Made by a program: the position numbers and the translations under genes. DNA of 64,000 nucleotides from Roseiarcus sp963805295 (GTDB lineage Bacteria > Pseudomonadota > Alphaproteobacteria > Rhizobiales > Beijerinckiaceae): NCBI GenBank assembly GCA_963805295.1, contig CAWDTW010000033.1, forward strand, positions 1 to 64,000, given 5' to 3'. How positions within the stretch are numbered: the first letter of the stretch is position 1; each line of letters begins with the position of its first letter. Positions 55,501 to 64,000 of the stretch are shown piece by piece. Under the pieces are notes generated by a model that worked only from the letters and a program-made list of their open reading frames with translations, did no database searches and was not told the DNA's origin.

Positions 55501-58005
55501 AAGCTGTGGACGTTCGACCCGGCCGCGAGCTTCACCCTCGAAATGACGCTCCCGCCCGGCGGCGCGGCCGAGGCCGAGTTCGTCGTCGGCCGCGCTGACA
55601 ACGCCGTCTGGGCGAGCGACCTCGTCTCCCGCCGACTCGCTCTCCCGCCGCTCGCCGAGCCCGAATTGCAGATCCGTCTCTATGAGACCCGCGCCGTCGA
55701 GCCCTCTCACGCCTTGCCGATCCGCTGGCCGTTCGCGATCTCGCCCGACGGCGGGAGGCTCGCTCTGACCCATCGCACGCCGCGCCCCTGGGCGCATGTG
55801 TTGGCCAACGAACTCGGCATGGCGACCATGGCCTCGAATGACGGCGAGATCTTCTCCGCTTTCGGCAACGCCCGCCAGAACGGCCTGACGGCCTTTCGTT
55901 TCGACAGCGCGACGGTCGTGCAGCCCGGGCAGATCGTTTATGTGCGCGACCTCGACACCGCCGAGACCGATGCGCCCGGCTTCGCGCCCTTCCAGCGCGA
56001 AGACGCGACCTGCGACGCAGTCTACGAGCCGGGCGTCGCGACGTTCGTGAAGAGAAGCGGCGATCTGACGCTGGAATACGCGGTCTTCGTCCCGCCGGAC
56101 CGGCCGTGCGACGTCCGAGTGCTGGCGCTGCGCAACGGCGGCGCGCGGCCGAAACGCCTTCGGGTCGCGCCGTTTTTCGATCTCGCGCTCGAGGAAAGCC
56201 CTAACGAGAGCGTCGACAAAATCCGCGACGAGACGGTCGGCTCTACGCTGGTGTTTCAGAATCCGCGCAACGATTTCGAGCGCGGTTTCGCCTTCGCCGC
56301 AACCAGCCTGGCGGCCCCGGCGACCGAGACGATCCGCGCCCGATTCTTCGGCGGCCCGGGGCGCGACATCCATTCGCCGGCGATGGTCGAGACCGGCGCA
56401 GCCGACGGGGCGGCGCGCGACGACGGGCGTCGCGTGGCCGCCTTCTGCGGCGAAGTGACGCTCGCGCCGGGAGGCGAGGCGAAGATCGTCATCCTGTTCG
56501 GCCAGGCGCCGACCCGCGCCGAAGCGCTGGCCGTCGCCGCGCGCGCGTCGGTCGCCGAGGCGGAGGCGGACCTCGCGGCGACGCGGAGCGCGTGGACCGG
56601 CCGGCTCGGAAAAGTCGAAGTCCGCACCAACCGGCCGGACTTCGATCGCCTGGTCAATACCTGGCTGCCATATCAGCTCTACGCGTCGAGGCTCTGGGGT
56701 CGCGTCGGGCCGAACCAGCGCGGCGGGGCGACCGGATATCGCGACCAGCTGCAGGACGTTCTGCCGCTCATCCTGCTCGAACCGCGGCTGGCGCGCGCGC
56801 AGATCGTGCTGCATGCCAGCCAGCAATTCCGCGAGGGCGACGTGCTCAAATGGTGGCATCGCGCGCCAAACGGCGGCGCCGGCCTCGGCCAACGCACGAA
56901 GGCGAGCGACCCCCATCTCTGGCTGCCCTACGTGCTCGCGCGCTACGTGCGCCAGGGGGGCGACTCGAGCGTCCTCGATGTCAGCACGCCCTATCTCGAG
57001 GGCGAGCCGGTTCCCGAGCGCGAGGAGACCTGGATCGTCATCCCCCGCGTCTCGCGGGAAACCGCGACCGTCTACGAACACGCGCGCCTCGCCATCGAGT
57101 TCACGCTCGACCATGTCGGGCAGAACGGCCTGCCGCTGCTGCGCGCGGGCGACTGGAACGACGGCATCGACGTGCTCGGGCGCCGCGAGATCGGCACGAG
57201 CGTCTGGATGGGGTTCTTTCTCGTCAATGTGCTCGACGGCTTCATTCCGCTCGCGCGCCTAAAAGGCGACGAGGCGTTCGCCGGGCGATGCGAGGAGGCG
57301 CTGGCGGCGCAGCGGGCGGCGCTGGAGGTCGGCTGGCGTGACGATCATTACGCGCTCGACTTCGCCGACGACGGCCGGGAGGTCGCGGTGCGCAACGTGA
57401 TGACGACCGGCTGGGCGGCCTATTCGGGGGCGTGCGACGACGACCGGGCGCTCGCCGCGCTCGAGGGCGGGCTCAAGGGAATCGAGCGGGCCGACCGGGT
57501 GCTGCTGATGGAGACGCCGTTCTACGAACATTCGCAGCCTTATCCCGGCCGCATCGCGGATTACCCTCCCGGGGTGCGGGAGAACGGCGGTCAATACAGC
57601 CACGGCGCGTCGTGGATCGTCGACGGCTTCGTCCGGCTCGCCGAGCGGGCGCGGGCCCGGGGCGAGAAAGAGAAAGCGGCGCGCCTGAGCCTCCGGGCCT
57701 TCGAAATCTTCGAGAAAGTCTCGCCGCTGAAGAAGACGGATCCCGAGCGCATCGCGATCTATGGACTGTCGCCGATCCAGCAGCCCGCCGACATCTACGA
57801 CGGCTGGGGCCACGGCGGTCGCGGGGGGTGGTCGTGGTACACCGGCTCAGCCGCGCGTATGCTCTCGGCCGCCTACGCCATGCTGGGGATCGTTCAATTG
57901 GACGGACGGATCAGCGTTCGAGACGATCTCTTCGAGCCGAAGGGCGAGTTGCAGGTGGAATCGCTGCGGATCGGGGATCGGATCTGGCGCCGCGACGGGG
58001 ATTGA
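52567..58005 (+). CDS. Membrane-anchored GH94-type glycoside phosphorylase/transferase
   Basis: The 1812-residue protein (start MKTTPAVARRPLARPLAATFGAALVALAAYAAV at 52567) begins with about 700 residues of many hydrophobic helices, for example LIVYVGASVMALIGGF, PFLFNLLVIVSADW and GAIYGALFMGFVLVAALVL. A soluble beta-sandwich follows (YVLNNGAVGVELLRDGRGAAFVMGAERGGG...) and a GH94-like (alpha/alpha)6 region: WLPYQLYASRLWGRVGPNQRGGATGYRDQLQDVLP, QFREGDVLKWWHRAPNGG, ATVYEHARLAIEF, GLPLLRAGDWNDGIDVLGRREIGTSVWMGFFLV (catalytic DWNDG), and YPPGVRENGGQYSHGASW...GRGGWSWYTGSAARML. It resembles the C-terminal half of NdvB without the GT84 domain. Substrate likely beta-1,2/1,3-glucan-type sugars. Confidence 0.78.
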   Translation: MKTTPAVARRPLARPLAATFGAALVALAAYAAVAARLPLLAAIAGGGGLALLRMAFAERPFSSALIAIDAAAFALFAFQRNDGLGFWQLPGPWIDVLRFNLPSAAIALIVYVGASVMALIGGFRGLRVIEALSLIAVPFLFNLLVIVSADWHMAEIGAFVTAHAPLPFPAEVAIGRALTLWFLGEAMLNLVSLVSVDRLPRSARTHALFAVSGMIAAATPLFANAAQWVAQPLAAIVFSSFCAALAQGGLWAIVYLMTGVALDWLGGRPPRFDAAWDHWRTGLVRGAIYGALFMGFVLVAALVLRAPGAGAILSRYALGAGGLIGALLFPLGMTVVGSADGTPPFFGRLKAAYRDPRAPARGVVAGLGLALAYEADLASYGGGARFLAMFAVGALSYGGVDLGFDAASVALGERRKLQNWRLYALGVALGGGVAGALGWYFNSAQLQVVIAKFWAYADVDYRQSGRALADFTTYPIFNKYGMINLGQAAGGVRLFWAESVAGVINWSLAAPLFSINYVLLDAALRRSLRPIKNLVSPHGVEGLVEQGVRVLRWGLWMAPIINSFLRQSPDPSWYNQDGAIRSLAAVGADVAQSPDAFRRFSLLLFLGLLAYDWLRVLIWFDHMGLRVASLVNLSFLGGDRADEAAARFIGHNGRTRSIPDGIRRFGTWAPLLIPFYIPRGAEWDKAWTGAETLTRGGAPMPEPVRVLAAAYAIAIAVFVVGAFAAVAWLRRRTGAPAPWLAGAPLELARRPEKYVLNNGAVGVELLRDGRGAAFVMGAERGGGPIDFYRRPLDPLQARGHFFYLSEDGEAPWSIGFEPARRAGDYRIEEPGFNRLAIVHTLNGVEARMEIGPDEGQSAVVSWRIRLADESGKARRLRLTSFCEIAGHETEAYARDLDFAGMHVETIFVRALNAILARNRLLRSARADRGETSFFAVRPGAGAELVGYEDSRTRFLGEGSLARPTGCERWRWRKLDDEGKLWTFDPAASFTLEMTLPPGGAAEAEFVVGRADNAVWASDLVSRRLALPPLAEPELQIRLYETRAVEPSHALPIRWPFAISPDGGRLALTHRTPRPWAHVLANELGMATMASNDGEIFSAFGNARQNGLTAFRFDSATVVQPGQIVYVRDLDTAETDAPGFAPFQREDATCDAVYEPGVATFVKRSGDLTLEYAVFVPPDRPCDVRVLALRNGGARPKRLRVAPFFDLALEESPNESVDKIRDETVGSTLVFQNPRNDFERGFAFAATSLAAPATETIRARFFGGPGRDIHSPAMVETGAADGAARDDGRRVAAFCGEVTLAPGGEAKIVILFGQAPTRAEALAVAARASVAEAEADLAATRSAWTGRLGKVEVRTNRPDFDRLVNTWLPYQLYASRLWGRVGPNQRGGATGYRDQLQDVLPLILLEPRLARAQIVLHASQQFREGDVLKWWHRAPNGGAGLGQRTKASDPHLWLPYVLARYVRQGGDSSVLDVSTPYLEGEPVPEREETWIVIPRVSRETATVYEHARLAIEFTLDHVGQNGLPLLRAGDWNDGIDVLGRREIGTSVWMGFFLVNVLDGFIPLARLKGDEAFAGRCEEALAAQRAALEVGWRDDHYALDFADDGREVAVRNVMTTGWAAYSGACDDDRALAALEGGLKGIERADRVLLMETPFYEHSQPYPGRIADYPPGVRENGGQYSHGASWIVDGFVRLAERARARGEKEKAARLSLRAFEIFEKVSPLKKTDPERIAIYGLSPIQQPADIYDGWGHGGRGGWSWYTGSAARMLSAAYAMLGIVQLDGRISVRDDLFEPKGELQVESLRIGDRIWRRDGD

Positions 58006-58204
58006 ACGATCAGCCTCGGCGGATCGATTAATGCGGGCGCATTCAAAATTCGCGCTGCGGCCGCGGCGGCCATCGCGCTGAACTTTTTGCCGAGCGCAGA
58101 CCAAAAAGCGGACTTGTGCGTTGCGGCGCCCGCCGGTTTCTGGCATGAGTCCCCGCATAAACAAGGGGCTCGCGCGCCCGTCACATGTCAGGGGGGTATA
58201 GGCC

Positions 58205-60335
<2,131 letters not shown>

Positions 60336-60644
60336 TCGGAGAAGAAAGAGAATTGCGAGGGGCGGGGGCTTGCTCCCCCCCTATCCCGATTCGCTCGAAC
60401 TCTTTTCCCGCGCGTCGGCTTCATCGTGCCCAACATGAGCCGCCCGCCGAGAACGTCGTCCCTTTCTTAAAACAAGCGCGGAACCTTCCGAACAATGGAT
60501 CAAGGAGGGCAAGGGCGCGATCAAATGGACACGGGCTGTCGCGCCGCTCCTTCGCCGCCAATGCCGTTCGCCTTGAGCTTCACGCGTTCGCCGACAACCT
60601 CGGCAATTTTTAAGCGCACGCAGTGTTCACACATCTCAGATCGC

Positions 60645-60880
60645 CGCGCGGATCCCTTCCCCAGCTTGCTGGGGAAGGTGGCGCGAAGCGCCGGATGGGG
60701 TGTGGCCCGCTGCTACGACGCCAGACGGCTTGCACGAACGTTACCGCGAACTTGCGGTCCAAGCGCCCTGCTTTCCACACCCCATCCGTCGCCTTCGGCG
60801 ACACCTTCCCCGCTTCGCGGAGAAGGGGGCGCCCGGCGGCCGCCCGCAGGCTCGATGACTTGTGTGAACGCCGCAGCCCA
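60645..60880. repeat. Palindromic intergenic repeat with CCTTCCCC / GGGGAAGG hairpins
   Basis: CCTTCCCCAGCTTGCTGGGG with GAAGG (60655-60680), GGCGCGAAGCGCC, and further CCTTCGGCGACACC / CCCCGCTTCGCGGAG hairpins. Such units are typical host intergenic repeats. Confidence 0.6.
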
Positions 60881-61582
60881 CGGGGGGAGGGGCGCGCCTG
60901 CGCCTTGATCACATGTGAATGCAGAATGCTCTTATGTCGCGTTCCAGATGGCCGAGGTCGCGATTTCGAAGAACCTGTTCGCCGGGATTCACCGAATGAT
61001 CGCTTAAGTTGCGGCCTCCGCGGGTGGCATCGACCGGGTGGAAGGCGGCAAGCGTGACGCGTTCGGCTCAAACCGACGGGAGACGTGCGCTATTGCCGCG
61101 CCGGACTGGACGGAGTTCACCCATGCGACGGCCGTTCCTGACGCCTCGAGCGCGTCGGGGCGCCATGGAACCGGCAACCCGCTTGAGAAAATCGCCAATA
61201 CCGGCCATCTTGGCCGTCGTCGGTCGTGGCATCCGGCGAAGGTCGGTCAAGAAAGCTGAACCGACAGTGGCCCAGCGCCTCGGTGGGTCGAGCGGCGGAC
61301 GTTTTTCGAATGATTGACCAATCGAAGGATCGCCCCGCGATGCTTCGCAACAATAAGCCCCTGATTGTCGGGCTGTCCGAGGAAGCACTCGGGCGAGGCG
61401 GCCCCCTGTCCCTTTTCGTCGCTGCAAGGTGAACGAAAATGAAGTTTTATACGACCCCCGGACGCGCGCGAGCTGCATGGATGCGGTCTAGAGGCTATCG
61501 ACTGGGCTCTAGCCGGAGCTTCCCTCTTTCGACCTGCGCAACCCATTGTTCCAGCTTGATAAGATCAAGCTGGATGGGTGTG
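60881..61582. other. Gene-poor region left of IS1634
   Basis: No supported gene. Arginine-rich frames on both strands conflict. An inverted repeat CAGCTTGATAAGATCAAGCTG sits at 61553-61573, close to the end of the IS1634 element. Confidence 0.4.
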
Positions 61583-63313
61583 TTACTGGGTACAGGTGAT
61601 GCCCAGGAGGTCGAAGGCTTTTTTCTGGATGTGTGTCGGCCGTGTGGTGATTGTGAAGGGGAAGTCGGGCGCGAGGGCGGTCGCGACGGTGTTTTTGGTG
61701 ATGGTGGCGAGGTCGTGAAGCAGGGTGTGGAAGCTGTGGACGGGGAGACCATCGTCGGTTCGGCCTGTGGTCTGCTTGGCGAGGGCGGCGGGCGATCGCT
61801 CAGCCTTTGCGACCGGGCTCTTGCGGAGCGCCTCGGCGGCCTCCTTGTCGGTGTCGTCGTAGAGCATGGGGGCCAGGCGCTGGCGCATGTGCCATTCGAG
61901 ATAATAGGCGAGCATGCAGAGGAAGACGTGGGCGCGCACGCGGTCTTCGAGCCAGTGGTAGACCGGCCGGACATGGAGGTCGACGGTCTTGATCGACCGG
62001 ATGGCGTGCTCGACCAGGCTCAGGGATTTGTAGCTTTTGACGGTTTTGCTGTCGTCGAGCGCGGTTTCGGGCAGGCTGGTGCGCACGGCGTAGAGGCCGT
62101 CGAGGGCGGCCTCCTCAGCGATCGCGGCGGTCTTGCGGGCGAAGGCGAAGGACGTGTCGGTGATATCGAGCGCGAAGTGCTTGGCCATTTTATGCTTGCC
62201 GATGACGGCGCCGACGGCGAGGCCGATGTCGGCTTTTCCCCTGAGCGGCTCGCGCTTGCGCCGCACCGCGGCGGCAATGGGGGCGAGATCGCGTTCCGTG
62301 GCGCGCAGCAGGTCCTCGCGCTTGCGGGCGCGCTCGGCGGCGAGCGCGGCGTTGCGGCACAGGATGAGGCGCTCGCCCGGGAAGTCGGGCGAGGTGATGG
62401 TCGCCATATCGCGGTCATCGAACAACGACATCTGGAAGGCGCCGCCGTCGAGCAGCCCGCGGATCGCAGGCGCCCTGAGCGCGGTGATCCAGTCGAGCCC
62501 GGCCGGCTGGATGTCCTCGGCGATCCGGGCGTCGGTGATCATGCCTCTGTCACCCACCAGGACCACGTGGTCGAGGCCGAAGCGCTGCTTCAGCTTGGCG
62601 ACCTGTGAGCCGAGCGTCGCCGGGTCGCCGGTCGAGCCCTCGAAGACCTCGACGGCGACGGGGCAGCCGTCGGGGGCGCAGAGCAAGCCGTAGACGATCT
62701 GGAGCTTGCCCTTCTTGCCGTCGCGGTTGTAGCCGAACCGGGCGAGCGGGCAGCAGCGGCCCTCCATGTAGCTCGAGGTCACGTCGTAGAGCACCAGCGT
62801 CCCGCCAGAGAGGTGGCGCTTGGCGAGCATGGCCTCGATCGCCGGCTGGCGGACCGCGAGCCAGTCGAGCGCCGCGTAGAGCTCCTCTTCGTCGACGATC
62901 CCGAGGCCGAGCTCGTCCCCCAGGCTGGAGGCGGCGGTTTCGGGCGACAGCGCGCGGGCCGCGGCAAGCTTGGAGGACGGATCGAGGATGCGGCTGACGG
63001 CGAGCGCCAGGACGAGGTCGCGGCGGCGGTTGCCGTCCGGCCCGATCAGCCGGTCGAGACCGATCCTGCGCGCCGTGCCCAGCGCCGCGGCCACGTGCCC
63101 GTGCGGCAGGGAGCGAATGATGCTGATCGCCTCCTTCTCGCTCGGGATGACCGTGCCGCCCTTGAGCAGCGCCTTGAAGCCGGCGATCCGCTCGCTGGGC
63201 CAGTCCGACAGGTTGAGCAACGTGCGCTTCCTGACCTTCCCGCCTTCGCGATAGCTCTCGCGCAGGAGGATGGCGGGGGGTGAATTGCGGTTGGGGACCG
63301 ATTCGATGTACAT
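61583..63313 (-). CDS. IS1634-family transposase
   Basis: Start MYIESVPNRNSPPAILLRESYREGGKVRKRTLLNLSDWP at 63313. The DDE core has VLYDVTSSYMEGRCCPLARFGYNRDGKKGKLQIVYGLL with the first Asp, LVGDRGMITDARIAED with the second and the IS4-like end SLSLVEHAIRSIKTVDLHVRPVYHWLEDRVRAHVFLCMLAYYLEWHMR with the Glu/Asp. 576 residues, full length, probably functional. Clear terminal inverted repeats were not resolved by eye. Confidence 0.92.
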   Translation of the reverse strand: MYIESVPNRNSPPAILLRESYREGGKVRKRTLLNLSDWPSERIAGFKALLKGGTVIPSEKEAISIIRSLPHGHVAAALGTARRIGLDRLIGPDGNRRRDLVLALAVSRILDPSSKLAAARALSPETAASSLGDELGLGIVDEEELYAALDWLAVRQPAIEAMLAKRHLSGGTLVLYDVTSSYMEGRCCPLARFGYNRDGKKGKLQIVYGLLCAPDGCPVAVEVFEGSTGDPATLGSQVAKLKQRFGLDHVVLVGDRGMITDARIAEDIQPAGLDWITALRAPAIRGLLDGGAFQMSLFDDRDMATITSPDFPGERLILCRNAALAAERARKREDLLRATERDLAPIAAAVRRKREPLRGKADIGLAVGAVIGKHKMAKHFALDITDTSFAFARKTAAIAEEAALDGLYAVRTSLPETALDDSKTVKSYKSLSLVEHAIRSIKTVDLHVRPVYHWLEDRVRAHVFLCMLAYYLEWHMRQRLAPMLYDDTDKEAAEALRKSPVAKAERSPAALAKQTTGRTDDGLPVHSFHTLLHDLATITKNTVATALAPDFPFTITTRPTHIQKKAFDLLGITCTQ

Positions 63314-63749
63314 GGGGCAACAATAAGCCTGACCGCACCACAACACAACATAAAATCAGCCAATTACATGGGTACACATCAAGACCAATATCTCGAAATC
63401 TCGCCGAAAAATCAATCGCCTACGTAATCGGAAAGAGGGAAGCTCCGTCTAGCTTCAACGGGGTACGAACGAGAGGCTACAAGAGCCCCAAAACTCCTAA
63501 GATTTCCTAAGGTTAAGTTACCCAAAGCTTCTAGGATCAAAATACCCAAGATCAAGGCTTTGTCATGGCGATCGTCTCGAGTTAAAACAAGCAGTTATAA
63601 ATTTCGCCGCACTCGAGGTATGCCTGGGTTAGCGTGGATAGTGGTTCCGCTAATACTGCTGTACCTATTGCATTTCATCTTTTGAAGAAATGATAGTCTA
63701 ATGGGCTTTCGTTTCTTTCGCCGCGTCCGGATTATGGCTCGTCGCTATT
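63314..63749. other. Intergenic region between IS1634 and ISL3
   Basis: A/T-richer sequence with short unsupported frames. Around 63701-63720 GGGCTTTCGTTTCTTTCGCC could be the ISL3 element end. Confidence 0.4.
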
Positions 63750-64000
63750 TCAAGTGGGTGAATTGGCCAGAACGTCTCCGGCGATGAGGTAGACGACGGC
63801 TTTGAGATTTCGCTTGGTTCGGTAGCCTTTGGCCTTGCGCTTGGCGGCCTGCACGTTGCCGTTGATGGCTTCGAGGACGCCGTTGGAAAGGCCGGTGGCG
63901 ATCGATCTGAGAATGCCCTCGGCCTTGGCCATGATCGTTTTGGCCAGTCGCTTCATCGGGCCGAGATCGCAGACCTGAACCCAGGCGTTCCAGCGATCGA
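63750..64000 (-). CDS. ISL3-family transposase C-terminal part, cut by window edge
   Basis: Reading from the edge: DRWNAWVQVCDLGPMKRLAKTIMAKAEGILRSIATGLSNGVLEAINGNVQAAKRKAKGYRTKRNLKAVVYLIAGDVLANSPT, stop at 63750. The NGVLEAINGxxQAAKRKAKGYRTxxNL end with the catalytic Glu is typical of ISL3. The 5' part lies outside the window. Confidence 0.85.
   Translation of the reverse strand, partial: DRWNAWVQVCDLGPMKRLAKTIMAKAEGILRSIATGLSNGVLEAINGNVQAAKRKAKGYRTKRNLKAVVYLIAGDVLANSPT

Noticed and set aside
54193..57114. A 973-residue minus-strand frame inside the GH94 gene
   Set aside because: Antisense of a long GC-rich gene with no motifs, no ribosome binding site and a domain-rich sense strand.

Overview
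The window joins two unlike kinds of DNA at a tRNA-Phe gene (21909-21984, minus strand). The right side (about 22-64 kb, GC-rich) reads as the chromosome of an alphaproteobacterium, probably a methylotroph or photosynthetic Rhizobiales relative. It carries opgD/mdoG-like, egtB-egtD, bacterioferritin, kdsA, queF, gpmA and hppA genes and a porin-like signature. No rRNA or phylogenetic marker is present, so the genus is a guess. The left side (1-21.9 kb) is a mosaic island ending in a P4-type tyrosine recombinase beside the tRNA 3' end. Much of it (beta-helix surface protein, S74 tail-fibre-like protein, small coiled-coil proteins, the paired 'EEWK...VFFW' proteins, YdcF-like protein, IS30 and IS481) resembles Patescibacteria/CPR DNA. 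A chimeric assembly is the main alternative to real transfer.

Left region. 1-2.6 kb: two secreted surface proteins, both frameshifted, and a small coiled-coil gene. 3.2-7.7 kb: a large S74 peptidase-type protein with propeller repeats, split by an IS4-family element with a 9-bp target duplication. 7.8-9.8 kb: IS30 and IS481 elements. 10-15.2 kb: two diverged copies of a promoter / leader hairpin / small gene / terminator module, a YdcF-like gene, a transposon-like cassette carrying a Hint-domain gene, a hicBA toxin-antitoxin pair and a second coiled-coil gene. 15.3-17.9 kb: an IS30 element split by a second, intact IS4 copy. 18-21.8 kb: two DNA-binding proteins with dense palindromic DNA repeats, a membrane protein, a broken pemK/mazF toxin and the integrase. 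Eight island genes on the minus strand have a -10-like hexamer 5-9 nt (usually 6) before the ATG and no ribosome binding site, as expected for leaderless transcripts.

Right region. 22-24.4 kb: outer-membrane protein and OpgD-like glucan protein. 24.9-27.2 kb: IS1595, a group II intron relic with domain V, and a MITE. 27.3-29.6 kb: ergothioneine genes egtB-egtD. 29.6-31.3 kb: two ISAzo13 remnants. 31.7-34.7 kb: bacterioferritin, DUF1989, SIMPL-domain and amino-thiazoline-carboxylate hydrolase-like genes. 35.5-40.2 kb: a very large DUF4011 helicase-nuclease resembling known phage-defence proteins. 40.3-46.2 kb: a secreted GH13 amylase-PQQ propeller fusion lying between a partial and a complete copy of gpmA. 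46.6-52.4 kb: sedolisin protease, kdsA, acyltransferase, IS remnant, queF and a small porin-like peptide. 52.6-60.3 kb: a membrane-anchored GH94-type protein and a proton pyrophosphatase. 61.6-64 kb: IS1634 and the end of an ISL3 element.

Many conserved genes (hppA, bfr, SIMPL, the helicase, the GH13-PQQ gene, pemK) are broken by single-base indels whose removal restores a full-length protein. This looks more like unpolished sequence than real decay, so 'pseudogene' labels here mean 'frame broken as sequenced'.
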